Assembly: GCA_030147305.1 (NCBI GenBank)
Contig: JASLAE010000213.1
Location: 1-10,376, forward strand
Reading direction: 5' to 3'
Origin: Cesiribacter sp.
Lineage (GTDB): Bacteria; Bacteroidota; Bacteroidia; Cytophagales; Cyclobacteriaceae
DNA: 10,376 nucleotides
The position numbers were made by a program, and so were the translations under genes. This document shows, one piece after another, positions 1-7,435 of the stretch (position 1 is its first letter; the number at the start of each line of letters is the position of its first letter). The notes below the pieces were generated by a model, which worked only from the letters and a program-made list of their open reading frames with translations, made no database searches and had not been told where the DNA came from.

Positions 1-1512
1 TGGGTACATGCAGAAGATTTTGCCGGTACCCCGACCCGTTCCATAACTGTGGCTACGCCTACGGCTGATGAAGCCAACGAGACCATAACCTACAGCATTA
101 AGCCGGAGCCTGCGACTTTAAACTTTATCAACCTGCAATTCAGCAATGGTACCTTTACAGCGACCAGCAAAGAAAACGCCTGGGGAGAGCAGGAAATGCG
201 CATCCGTGCTTTTGATGGAACAGACTCCTCTAATGTGATCATGTTTAAGGTAGTGGTGACGCCTGAAAACGACGCGCCTGCGTTTGAGTTGGTTGCCCAG
301 GATATTCGTCTGCTGGAAGATTTTGGCCAGAGCACAGTAAGTGTAGTGACAATTGCTGCCCATAACGACTGGGAAACCGACGAAACATATACCTACAGCC
401 TGAGCCCGCTCAATCACGAAAAGGTAACAGCCAGTATTGATGCTACCACAGGTGCCGTAACCTTTGTATCTGTACAGGATGCCAATGCACCGGAAGGTAT
501 CATCTTTACCCTCACCGCAAATGACGGCTACGCGTCTGCTAGCAAAACTTTCAGGCTCATCATTGAGCCGGTAAATGATGCGCCTGCCGGAGACCTGGTT
601 GAAGTAGCCTTTGCTGTAGAAGAAGAAGGCGTGCATACCATCTCGCCAGAATTCTTCAACGACGTAGACTTTAACGATAGCCCTTCTACAGAAGATCTTA
701 CCATCACGCTGGAAAATGCACCCGTCTGGTTAAGTGTAGTAGAAGGTGTTACCACCAATGCCCAATGGGTAATACAGCTGGTAGGAACCCCGCCGCTGGA
801 AGACGATGGTAAAGTGTATGAAGATGTTAAAGCCATTGTAACCGACAGAGAAGGGCTGGTACACGAAGACCTGTTTAGGGTAGTGGTTACCTGTGACAAC
901 GCATTGCCAACAGTGGCTGAGGAAGAAGTAGACATAGAAGTTTACATGAATTCCATTCCTGATCCTGCAGAACCACACTATGTATTTAGTGTAGCAGACG
1001 ATGGCAAAACAGCGCTGGATGTGCAGGCAGTAGAGGTGGATGCAGCCATGCTCAGCAAAGTGGAGCTACTGCCGGTAACAGCCGAAGAAAACACCTGGCA
1101 GCTTTTTGTAACACCTGGTATCAACCAGTATGGCGAAACCAGCTTCAGGGTAAAAGTGAACGACCTGGCTTACTGCAATGCAGACGAAGCAGTGCGCACG
1201 CCTACTTATATCAGGGTAAATGTGGTGATCAAATTAAAAGACATACTGGACATCCCGACACTGATTACTCCCAATGGTGATGGCGCCAACGACACCTGGA
1301 ACATTCTAGGGCTGGAAGAATTCCAGAAGCACGAGGTAAGGATCTTTGATAACAGGGGCCGCCTGCTCTTCTCTTCCCGCCAGTATGGCCCGGACAGCGA
1401 ATGGAATGGTACCCACAATGGCAAAGCATTACCTGATGGTGCCTATACCTATCAGATCCTGTTCAACGACGGCAAAGAGAAACGTGTAGGCCACATTACC
1501 ATTGCGAGATAA
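1..1512 (+). CDS. Large surface protein with Ig/cadherin-like repeats and T9SS type B C-terminal sorting domain (5' partial)
   Basis: This is the 3' end of a large secreted surface protein. The reading frame is open from base 1, and an internal GTG at 49 is not a credible start because repeat-like sequence precedes it. About 503 residues are visible. They form beta-rich modules of roughly 100 residues, with the NDAP motif typical of cadherin-like/Ig-like repeats at visible residues 90-93 and again at 192-195, followed by a third acidic module. Residues about 415-503 match the gliding-motility-associated (CHU_C, type B) T9SS sorting domain: TPNGDG at 423-428, a following NDTW, a RIFDNRGRLLF strand, WNG and a PDGAYTYQI strand near the end. 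Proteins of this class cross the outer membrane by the T9SS and act as adhesins or motility proteins; the exact role here cannot be read. The PorP/SprF gene begins 18 bases downstream, which suggests an operon and a dedicated secretion partner. Confidence 0.9.
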   Translation, partial: WVHAEDFAGTPTRSITVATPTADEANETITYSIKPEPATLNFINLQFSNGTFTATSKENAWGEQEMRIRAFDGTDSSNVIMFKVVVTPENDAPAFELVAQDIRLLEDFGQSTVSVVTIAAHNDWETDETYTYSLSPLNHEKVTASIDATTGAVTFVSVQDANAPEGIIFTLTANDGYASASKTFRLIIEPVNDAPAGDLVEVAFAVEEEGVHTISPEFFNDVDFNDSPSTEDLTITLENAPVWLSVVEGVTTNAQWVIQLVGTPPLEDDGKVYEDVKAIVTDREGLVHEDLFRVVVTCDNALPTVAEEEVDIEVYMNSIPDPAEPHYVFSVADDGKTALDVQAVEVDAAMLSKVELLPVTAEENTWQLFVTPGINQYGETSFRVKVNDLAYCNADEAVRTPTYIRVNVVIKLKDILDIPTLITPNGDGANDTWNILGLEEFQKHEVRIFDNRGRLLFSSRQYGPDSEWNGTHNGKALPDGAYTYQILFNDGKEKRVGHITIAR

Positions 1513-1530
1513 AACGAAGAGCACACAACC

Positions 1531-2541
1531 ATGAAAAAGATATATTTCTTACTCTTACTGATTATTGCCTGTGCCGGACCACTAGCTGCCCAACAGCAGT
1601 TTGAGTTAGCGCAGTATTTTCAAAATCCGCACGCGCTCAACCCCGCCTTTACGGGTATAGAGAAGTACTGGCAGGCCAATGTAGGCTACCGCAAACTCTG
1701 GGCAGGCTCAGAATTTGCACCTACCCAGGCTTATACAAGCGTAAATGGTAGTTTCTACAAACCGGATATCAGGCTTAATTCTATCAGGATTAGCCGCCCC
1801 GAGGCGTATGAAGAAAACCTGTCGAACAGGGAATACCGGAAAATGAATGCCCGCCACGGCCTGGGTGCCTACTATGGCTACATCACCAACGGTATTTCAA
1901 TTGACGATCAGGCAGGCCTTACTTATGCCTATCATATGCCCCTTACCCGTAAGCTCAGCATGTCGGTAGGTACGGGTGTTACCTACGCCAAAGCCTACCT
2001 TACCGGTGGCAGATACGAGGTACGCGATGCTAACGACTATGTGTATGAAGGTCTGCAGCAGAACCATGCCCTAAAGCGCCAGATGAGCATTAACACAGGG
2101 GTATCCATCTACGGCGATCGTTTTTACCTGGGTTACAGCACCACCAGCCTTGCTTTTCTGCAGGGCACCAACGACGATACCTTTGAAGATCCGATCAACT
2201 ACGTGGTGCACGCTTTCTCTGCTGGTTACCAGCTGCAGCTGGGGCCCAACGTGCGCCTGCAGCCAAGCATTCTTATGAACTACGACCGCATGAAAGAAGC
2301 CTCTGCCTATGGCAATGTGAAAGTTCGTTATAAGGAGCTGATCTGGGCGGGTGTTTCTTATCGCAACCAGGAAGCTTTTGGCCTCCTCACCGGCTTTTTG
2401 CTCAATGACCACTTAAGCCTGGGCTATGCCTACGAGCAAAACGTGAATGAATTCGATGCGGCCCATAACGGCAACCACGAGGTGGTGCTGGGCTACCGCT
2501 TCTTTAGAAAAGGCTATCGTGTTAACGGCTACTTTTGGTAA
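1531..2541 (+). CDS. PorP/SprF family type IX secretion system outer-membrane protein
   Basis: This encodes 336 residues with a signal peptide (basic MKK, a leucine/isoleucine core, and probable signal peptidase I cleavage near LAA-QQQ at about residue 20). An IIAC stretch inside the core faintly resembles a lipobox, but family practice favours ordinary cleavage. The segment QYFQNPHALNPAFTG at residues 28-42 is the family's N-terminal signature, and the rest consists of alternating amphipathic strands rich in Tyr and Gly, ending in an aromatic Trp, as expected for an outer-membrane beta barrel. In Flavobacterium, SprF is needed for secretion of the type B adhesin SprB, and PorP is required for T9SS function in Porphyromonas. 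Lying directly after a type B passenger, this copy is most likely its cognate secretion or anchoring partner rather than the core PorP. The ATG at 1531 directly precedes the signal peptide, so the start is secure. Confidence 0.93.
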   Translation: MKKIYFLLLLIIACAGPLAAQQQFELAQYFQNPHALNPAFTGIEKYWQANVGYRKLWAGSEFAPTQAYTSVNGSFYKPDIRLNSIRISRPEAYEENLSNREYRKMNARHGLGAYYGYITNGISIDDQAGLTYAYHMPLTRKLSMSVGTGVTYAKAYLTGGRYEVRDANDYVYEGLQQNHALKRQMSINTGVSIYGDRFYLGYSTTSLAFLQGTNDDTFEDPINYVVHAFSAGYQLQLGPNVRLQPSILMNYDRMKEASAYGNVKVRYKELIWAGVSYRNQEAFGLLTGFLLNDHLSLGYAYEQNVNEFDAAHNGNHEVVLGYRFFRKGYRVNGYFW

Positions 2542-2547
2542 TTGATC

Positions 2548-3936
2548 ATGAAGAAAAATATACAATTCTCTTTGTTGAGCCTGTGTCTGCTGATGTTGGG
2601 TTGGAGCCCTTCTTTTGCGCAGGTACCAGTTTTTGAAAACCCGCAGCGCCTGCCGGATGCTATCAACTCAGCAGTAGAAGAAAGCATGCCTGTGTTGTCG
2701 CATGATGGCAAAACCCTGTATTTTGTGCGGGTACTGCATACCGATAATACCGGTGGCAAACTTACCGGACATGATATCTGGTACAGCAACAAGAATGAAG
2801 ATGGCAGCTGGCAGGAGCCTAAAAACACCGTATTGTCGCTGAATAATAAGGGCAACAATGCAGTAGTAGGCTTTAGCCAGAATGGCGAACGTGTTTTTCT
2901 GTTGAACAAGTATGGGCAGGGCGCCAGCTTTAAGGCAGGTCTTAGCTATTCAGAAAATACTGGCAGCAGATGGGGGTTACCCCAGGAGCTAAAGATGCCT
3001 AAAATTCGCAAGGAAGGCTTTTTCTACAATGCCTACATCAGCCCCGATGAACAGGTTATTATTCTGAGCATGCGGGAAAAAGGCTATCCCGGAGATGAGG
3101 ACCTCTACCTGGCTGTAAAAGACAGTGAAGGTAAGTGGACCAAGTTGCAAAACATGGGGGCTAAAGTGAATACCCCGGGCTTCGAGTCTTTCCCATTTCT
3201 GTCTGCCGATAAAAAAACACTCTATTTCACAAGCAACGGCCATGGCGGTTTTGGCGATGGCGACATTTTCATGAGCACCCGCCAGGACGACAGCTGGACC
3301 AGCTGGAGCAAGCCGGTAAACATGGGCAAACCTGTTAACTCTAAAGGTTTCGATGCAGCTTTTGTACTCTATGCAGATAGCACGGCTTACTTTGCCAGTA
3401 ACAGAGCTGGGGGGATGTCGGATATTTACCAGACCCGTATTGCCGGTAAAGAAGCACCAACAGAAGTAACGGAAGAAGGGCCAATCGCATTTGTGGAGCT
3501 GACCGAAGATGAAAAAGAAGACATGCAGCCTACTGCAGAGGATAACAGCATGGCAGATACCTCTAACAGCCGCAAAGAAGCCATTGTGGTAGAAGACGTA
3601 TACCCGCTTACCATCAGCATCTATTTTGCTTTCGATTCCAATGAACTTTCCCGTGATGCCCAGCTTAAACTGCGTGAAATGTTCCAGAAATATACCAGCG
3701 GGGATGGGGTAAGAGTGGGCTTAACAGGACATGCCGATGCCATTGGAACGGTAGACTATAACAAGAAGCTTTCCATCAGGCGGGCGAGAGCTGCAGAAGA
3801 GTTTCTGCTGAAGGCAGGCCTGGCCCAGGAGCGTGTATATGCACAGGGCAAAGGCGAAGACGAACCTGCTGCCTCTAACGATACCGAAGAAGGCCGCAAA
3901 CAAAACCGCCGGGTAACGATCATGGTCGTGAAGTAA
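2548..3936 (+). CDS. PD40 beta-propeller and OmpA-domain cell-envelope protein (PorE-like)
   Basis: The protein has 462 residues from the ATG at 2548. A TTG at 2542 directly abuts the previous stop, but the ATG gives a clean MKK signal peptide ending at SFAQ (about residue 25). Four WD40-like PD40 blades are visible: SHDGKTLYFVR near 50-60, ISPDEQVIIL near 164-173, SADKKTLYFTSN near 219-230 and a final TAYFASNRAGGMSDIY block near 279-294. An acidic linker follows at about 300-348. The C-terminal OmpA-like domain (about 356-462) starts with YFAFDSNELS and keeps the two peptidoglycan-binding positions: Asp397 in GHAD and Arg412 in SIRRAR, 15 residues apart as in Acinetobacter OmpA. PorE of Porphyromonas combines TPR, propeller, carboxypeptidase-like and OmpA domains; this protein lacks the TPR. 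It probably tethers the upstream secretion partner to the cell wall. Its start is six bases after the PorP/SprF stop, so the two genes are likely co-translated. Confidence 0.88.
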   Translation: MKKNIQFSLLSLCLLMLGWSPSFAQVPVFENPQRLPDAINSAVEESMPVLSHDGKTLYFVRVLHTDNTGGKLTGHDIWYSNKNEDGSWQEPKNTVLSLNNKGNNAVVGFSQNGERVFLLNKYGQGASFKAGLSYSENTGSRWGLPQELKMPKIRKEGFFYNAYISPDEQVIILSMREKGYPGDEDLYLAVKDSEGKWTKLQNMGAKVNTPGFESFPFLSADKKTLYFTSNGHGGFGDGDIFMSTRQDDSWTSWSKPVNMGKPVNSKGFDAAFVLYADSTAYFASNRAGGMSDIYQTRIAGKEAPTEVTEEGPIAFVELTEDEKEDMQPTAEDNSMADTSNSRKEAIVVEDVYPLTISIYFAFDSNELSRDAQLKLREMFQKYTSGDGVRVGLTGHADAIGTVDYNKKLSIRRARAAEEFLLKAGLAQERVYAQGKGEDEPAASNDTEEGRKQNRRVTIMVVK

Positions 3937-4000
3937 TCAGAACCGCCCGTTCAGGCTTTAACACAAAACTTATATCCTCTTGAATTTCGATTCGGCAAAG

Positions 4001-4041
4001 ATTAAAAAAGGCCTCAGGTAACTCCTGAGGCCTTTTTTAAT
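4001..4041. terminator. Rho-independent terminator, bidirectional palindrome
   Basis: A perfect 18-bp inverted repeat (arms 4001-4018 and 4024-4041, loop TAACT) has a GC-rich core, GGCCTCAGG/CCTGAGGCC, flanked by A6 and T6. It lies 64 bases after the OmpA-domain gene and ends the T9SS cassette transcript. The symmetric A and T runs would let it work in both directions. Confidence 0.93.
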
Positions 4042-4330
4042 ATCTACCTACTGGCATCCTTGCAAGACTACGCGCCCCGACGCAGTGGGGAGGAGCCGCA
4101 GTGGAACTGCTCTAGTGTTGGCTACCAGCAGATAAATAAATAGTGGTGTAGATAAAGCAGGCAGATTGGTACGCTCCCCTCACGATGCCGGGTCCTGTTC
4201 TTCTAAAATATATATTCCAGAAACTTTAGACTTTTTTTAATGAGGTTCTGATAAAAGGCTGAGAACCTGTAATTCAACAGAAATGATGATAACCTTCTCG
4301 ATAGCCGCTGGAACGCTATCACCAAAAACA
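4042..4330. other. Gene-free intergenic stretch with short inverted repeats
   Basis: About 290 bases without a credible coding frame lie between two terminators that face each other. Short perfect inverted repeats are visible: GCAGT/ACTGC at 4098-4110 with a 3-base loop, AGGTTCT/AGAACCT at 4243-4268 with a 12-base loop, and GATAGC/GCTATC at 4300-4320 with a 9-base loop. The octamer CGCAGTGG occurs twice (4081-4088, 4097-4104). No TAnnTTTG promoter with a correctly spaced TTG was found on either strand. It may be a spacer, a decayed gene or a small structured RNA; the sequence alone does not decide. Confidence 0.5.
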
Positions 4331-4357
4331 AAAAACCGACAGTGTTTGTCGGTTTTT
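4331..4357 (-). terminator. Rho-independent terminator of tRNA-Ala
   Basis: A perfect 10-bp inverted repeat (4331-4340 and 4348-4357, AAAAACCGAC/GTCGGTTTTT) has a 7-base loop. Read on the minus strand it starts just after the tRNA 3' end and runs into a long T-rich tract (TTTTTTGTTTTT). The closeness to the tRNA makes it the tRNA's own terminator. Confidence 0.88.
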
Positions 4358-4358
4358 G

Positions 4359-4435
<77 letters not shown>

Positions 4436-4443
4436 TGTGGATG

Positions 4444-4473
4444 CAAATATAAGCGCTCAGTTAATATTTTCAA
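4444..4473 (-). promoter_or_regulatory. Bacteroidota-type housekeeping promoter for tRNA-Ala
   Basis: On the minus strand, TTG (4471-4473) is followed by exactly 19 bases and then TATATTTG (4444-4451). This matches the Bacteroidota primary sigma-factor consensus of a -33 TTG and a -7 TAnnTTTG. Transcription would begin a few bases upstream of the tRNA 5' end at 4432. The -33 box overlaps the stop codon of the NlpC/P60 gene (4470-4472). Confidence 0.82.
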
Positions 4474-5015
4474 AATGGGCGGCGTGCTTTTACAAAGATC
4501 TCCCGATAATAAGGGCTTAGTAAATTACTTTCTACCACCCCTTTGCTACTGCTGGAGTGTATGAAGATCACTTCGTCTTTTCCCCTGACTTCCGTTACCA
4601 TACCGGCATGCGAAACTTTTCCTTTCCACTTTTTGGCAGAAAAGAATACCAGGTCACCCGGCTTCAGCTCATAGAGGCTTACCGGTTTTCCATAACTGCT
4701 TTGTTCGGTAGAGGTACGGGGTAAGGGAATGTTGGCAGACTTAAAAGAACAAAGCAGCAGCCCCGAGCAGTCAATGCCTCTTTTGTCTATGCCACCATAG
4801 CGGTAAGGGGTACCAATGTAGCTGCGGGCAGCTGAAATTACCTGTTCAGCCTTTTCACCGGCAGGTGCTGCTCTTTCTGCCTTTTTAGCGGTACGCGCAT
4901 GACTGGCTGAACGCGATGGAGAAGAACCGGAGGCTACCCGCTGGCTGCTGCACGATGCCAGCAGCAATAGCAGGCCTAGAGTGCCAAAAATAGCGCGGAA
5001 CTGGTAGAAGTACAT
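4470..5015 (-). CDS. NlpC/P60 family peptidoglycan endopeptidase, lipoprotein
   Basis: This cysteine peptidase probably cleaves the D-glutamyl-diaminopimelate bond of peptidoglycan stem peptides in the periplasm. From the ATG at 5015 the protein has 181 residues and opens with a lipoprotein signal: a hydrophobic GTLGLLLLL core and lipobox LASC with Cys22 as lipid anchor. The frame extends to another ATG at 5039, but that start would push the signal eight residues inward, so 5015 is preferred. A Ser/Ala/Arg-rich linker follows, then the catalytic domain from about residue 57 (AEQVISAARSYIGTPYRYGG). The triad is visible: Cys83 in DCSGL, His136 in SHAGM and His153 in FIHSSSS. The gene is transcribed divergently from the AsnB-type gene across a gap of about 100 bases and stops inside the tRNA-Ala promoter. 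No convincing promoter of its own was seen. Confidence 0.92.
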   Translation of the reverse strand: MYFYQFRAIFGTLGLLLLLASCSSQRVASGSSPSRSASHARTAKKAERAAPAGEKAEQVISAARSYIGTPYRYGGIDKRGIDCSGLLLCSFKSANIPLPRTSTEQSSYGKPVSLYELKPGDLVFFSAKKWKGKVSHAGMVTEVRGKDEVIFIHSSSSKGVVESNLLSPYYREIFVKARRPF

Positions 5016-5114
5016 AGGTAATCTGTTTTGGTTGAGCAAGATACTATTTTCCTCAACGCTCCGCCAGTGACTTTCGTAAGCTGATGGTCATTTTTTTGTT
5101 ACCTTTAAGCCACT

Positions 5115-7022
5115 ATGTGTGGGATTACCGGAGCATTTGCATTTAACGAAATAGGCCGTATCAGCCTGATACATTTAGGACAAGCCACCGATGCACTGGC
5201 TTACCGCGGACCCGACGACAGGGGTACCCATTTAGGCCACTTTTGCGGCCTGGGGCACCGCCGCCTTTCAATCCTGGACCCAACACCAGATGGCCACCAG
5301 CCCATGTACGATGAGACTGGACGCTATGCCATCATCTTCAACGGAGAAGTCTACAACTTTCAGCACCTGCGGCAGCAGCTGGAAGCTAAAGGCTTTACCT
5401 TCCATTCCGGCACGGACACCGAGGTGTTGCTGAAAGGGTACATCGCCTGGGGGGAAAGTCTGCTGCCCAGGCTTAACGGATTTTTTGGTTTTGCCATCTA
5501 CGATCAGCAGGAGGAAAGCCTCTTTATTGCCCGCGACCGCATGGGTATCAAACCGCTGCTCTGGTACCGCGATGAGGACCGTTTCGTTTTTGCCTCAGAG
5601 ATGAAATCACTGCTGGCGTTTGGCCTGCACCGCGAGCTGAATTTAGAGGCGCTGCACCTGTACCTGCAGCTCAACTATATACCGGCTCCGCACAGCATGT
5701 TGAAAGGGGTGCATAAGTTACTGCCGGGCCATAGTATGCAGCTGAAAGGTGGAGCACTCCAGATTAAAAAATGGTGGCAGGTGCCCTACGATCCACATCG
5801 CCTGAATCCGCAAAAGCTGGACTACGAGCAGCAGCAGGAGCGTTTGCGGGTGCTCATGGAGCTTTCGGTACAGCGTCGCCTTATCGCCGATGTGCCTCTT
5901 GGCGCATTCCTGAGCGGCGGTATCGACAGCAGCGTAATTACGGCACTGGCCGCCCGACAGGTAGACAAGCTCAATACCTTCAGCATTGGCTACAGAGACG
6001 AGCCTTTCTTCGACGAAACCAAATATGCCCGCCTGGTGGCAGACATGCATAAAACGGAGCATACTGTTTTTAGCCTTACCAACCACGATTTGTACGAGCA
6101 CCTGCACGATGTGCTGGACTACCTGGACGAACCTTTTGCCGATTCCTCGGCCATACCGGTATACATTCTCAGCAAACGCACCAAAAAGATAGCTACCGTT
6201 GCCCTGAGCGGCGATGGTGCCGACGAAGTTTTCAGCGGCTATAACAAACACATGGCTTTCTGGCGCACACTTAATCCCGGCGTTTCAGAGAATGCCGTGA
6301 GTACCCTGTTGCCCCTGTGGAAGGCGCTGCCAAAATCCAGAAGCGGTACACTTTCCAATAAATTCAGGCAGTTTCAACGCTTTGCCGAGGGCATGCGCCT
6401 GCCGCTGCAGGAGCGCTACTGGCGCTGGGCTACTTTTGCTACAGAAGCCGAAAGCATGGAGCTGCTCTCGCCGCAGTGCCGCCTGCAACTTAACCAAAGC
6501 CTGTACGAGCAACATAAAGGCGAAATTCTGCAGTATCTGCCCAAAAAAGGCGGGGGAATCAATGATGTACTCTATGCCGATGTGCAGCTGGTGCTGCCTT
6601 ACGACATGCTCACCAAAGTAGACCTGATGAGTATGGCCAATGGGCTGGAAGTGCGTGTGCCTTTTCTGGATCACGAGGTGGTAAGCTTTGCGTTTAGCCT
6701 GCCGGAAGAAAGCAAGATCAACCGGCAGATGAAAAAGCGTATTGTGCAGGATGCCTTCCGTTCCATGCTGCCACCTGAACTATACCAACGGCCCAAGCAC
6801 GGGTTTGAGGTTCCCTTGCTTAAGTGGTTTCGCACCGAGCTCCGCAGCAAAATAGAGGGCGACTGGCTCAGGGATGAATTTGTAGAAGCGCAGGGAATCT
6901 TTGATGTAAAAACAACAAAAGCACTAAAGCAGCAGCTATTTTCTAATAACCCCGGCGATGCGCATGCACGCATCTGGGCCCTGATTGTTTTCCAGCACTG
7001 GTGGAAGCGTACGCTTGGTTAG
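5115..7022 (+). CDS. asnB: Asparagine synthetase B-type, glutamine-hydrolysing amidotransferase
   Basis: The enzyme is expected to transfer the amide nitrogen of glutamine to an ATP-activated carboxylate, classically aspartate giving asparagine. The 635 residues begin MCGITGAF. Cys2 is the class II glutaminase nucleophile and must become N-terminal, which fixes the start at 5115. The glutaminase domain carries RLSILD at 50-55, NGEVYN at 76-81 and GTDTE at 99-103. The synthetase domain has the ATP pyrophosphatase P-loop SGGIDSS at 267-273 and SGDGADE from 365, plus a late KVDLMSMANGLEVRVPFLD block. All expected catalytic elements are present. The protein is longer than E. coli AsnB (554) and close to Bacillus AsnB (about 632), a clade that includes enzymes amidating diaminopimelate in peptidoglycan. 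The substrate is therefore open, and the NlpC/P60 neighbour makes the cell-wall alternative worth testing. It converges with the MmcQ/YjbR gene, with no clear terminator in the 47-base gap. Confidence 0.93.
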   Translation: MCGITGAFAFNEIGRISLIHLGQATDALAYRGPDDRGTHLGHFCGLGHRRLSILDPTPDGHQPMYDETGRYAIIFNGEVYNFQHLRQQLEAKGFTFHSGTDTEVLLKGYIAWGESLLPRLNGFFGFAIYDQQEESLFIARDRMGIKPLLWYRDEDRFVFASEMKSLLAFGLHRELNLEALHLYLQLNYIPAPHSMLKGVHKLLPGHSMQLKGGALQIKKWWQVPYDPHRLNPQKLDYEQQQERLRVLMELSVQRRLIADVPLGAFLSGGIDSSVITALAARQVDKLNTFSIGYRDEPFFDETKYARLVADMHKTEHTVFSLTNHDLYEHLHDVLDYLDEPFADSSAIPVYILSKRTKKIATVALSGDGADEVFSGYNKHMAFWRTLNPGVSENAVSTLLPLWKALPKSRSGTLSNKFRQFQRFAEGMRLPLQERYWRWATFATEAESMELLSPQCRLQLNQSLYEQHKGEILQYLPKKGGGINDVLYADVQLVLPYDMLTKVDLMSMANGLEVRVPFLDHEVVSFAFSLPEESKINRQMKKRIVQDAFRSMLPPELYQRPKHGFEVPLLKWFRTELRSKIEGDWLRDEFVEAQGIFDVKTTKALKQQLFSNNPGDAHARIWALIVFQHWWKRTLG

Positions 7023-7069
7023 AAAACCAGGCAATAGGGTTCCGGTCAGCTGCGTTAAGCGATTGATAG

Positions 7070-7423
7070 TTATGCTGTTCCTAACTCCTCCCTTACCTTC
7101 CTGGGCAGGCCGGCAACCACTAACTGGTAGGAGTGCAGAATTAATTCCTTTACCAGTTTCTCGCCCAGGGTGCCGTTCAGCAGCACCGTATTCCAGTGCT
7201 TTTTGTTCATGTGGTAGCCGGGTAGTATACTATCATGCTGCTCCCGCAGTTCAGCTGCCCGCTCGGGATCGCACTTAAGGTTAATAGAGGCGAAAGAATC
7301 TACATCTGTAAGGGCAAATATTTTCCCCTTTACCTTAAAGACCAGTGTTTGTTCGTCGAAGGGAAATTCTTCGGTAACAGCCGGCAGACTCAGACAGTAA
7401 GCACGCAGACATTCGGGATTCAT
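7070..7423 (-). CDS. MmcQ/YjbR family protein
   Basis: This small cytoplasmic protein of 117 residues is the usual full length for the MmcQ/YjbR family, whose fold resembles a DNA-binding CyaY-like domain but whose function is not settled. Family hallmarks are visible: an N-terminal CLSLPAVTEEFPFDE block at 10-24, LVFKVKGKIFAL at 27-38, NLKCDPERAAELRE at 48-61 and the highly conserved PGYHMNKKHWNTV at 68-80. No signal peptide or membrane segment is present. The ATG at 7423 lies 12 bases after the stop of the metallo-hydrolase gene, so the two are probably co-transcribed. Family assignment is firm; no function is claimed. Confidence 0.9.
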   Translation of the reverse strand: MNPECLRAYCLSLPAVTEEFPFDEQTLVFKVKGKIFALTDVDSFASINLKCDPERAAELREQHDSILPGYHMNKKHWNTVLLNGTLGEKLVKELILHSYQLVVAGLPRKVREELGTA

Positions 7424-7435
7424 AAGGGCGTTGCT

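Noticed and set aside
118..636. A 172-codon minus-strand frame opposite the type B surface protein
   Set aside because: It is antisense to clearly conserved repeat modules and has the mixed composition of a shadow frame.
4071..4110. G/C-rich repeat-like segment as an insertion-sequence end
   Set aside because: No transposase, no matching second end and no target duplication are visible; it shows only short inverted and direct repeats.
5100..5107. TACCTTTA as a -7 promoter box for asnB
   Set aside because: It matches seven of eight consensus bases, but the base triplet 19 positions upstream is AAG rather than TTG, and it would leave almost no leader before the ATG at 5115.
5718..6251. A 177-codon minus-strand frame opposite asnB
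   Set aside because: It lies wholly inside a conserved asnB region, including the ATP-binding motif, and its translation shows no recognisable domain.
7023..7069. Shared terminator between the convergent asnB and MmcQ/YjbR genes
   Set aside because: No stem with a T run could be found in this gap on either strand.
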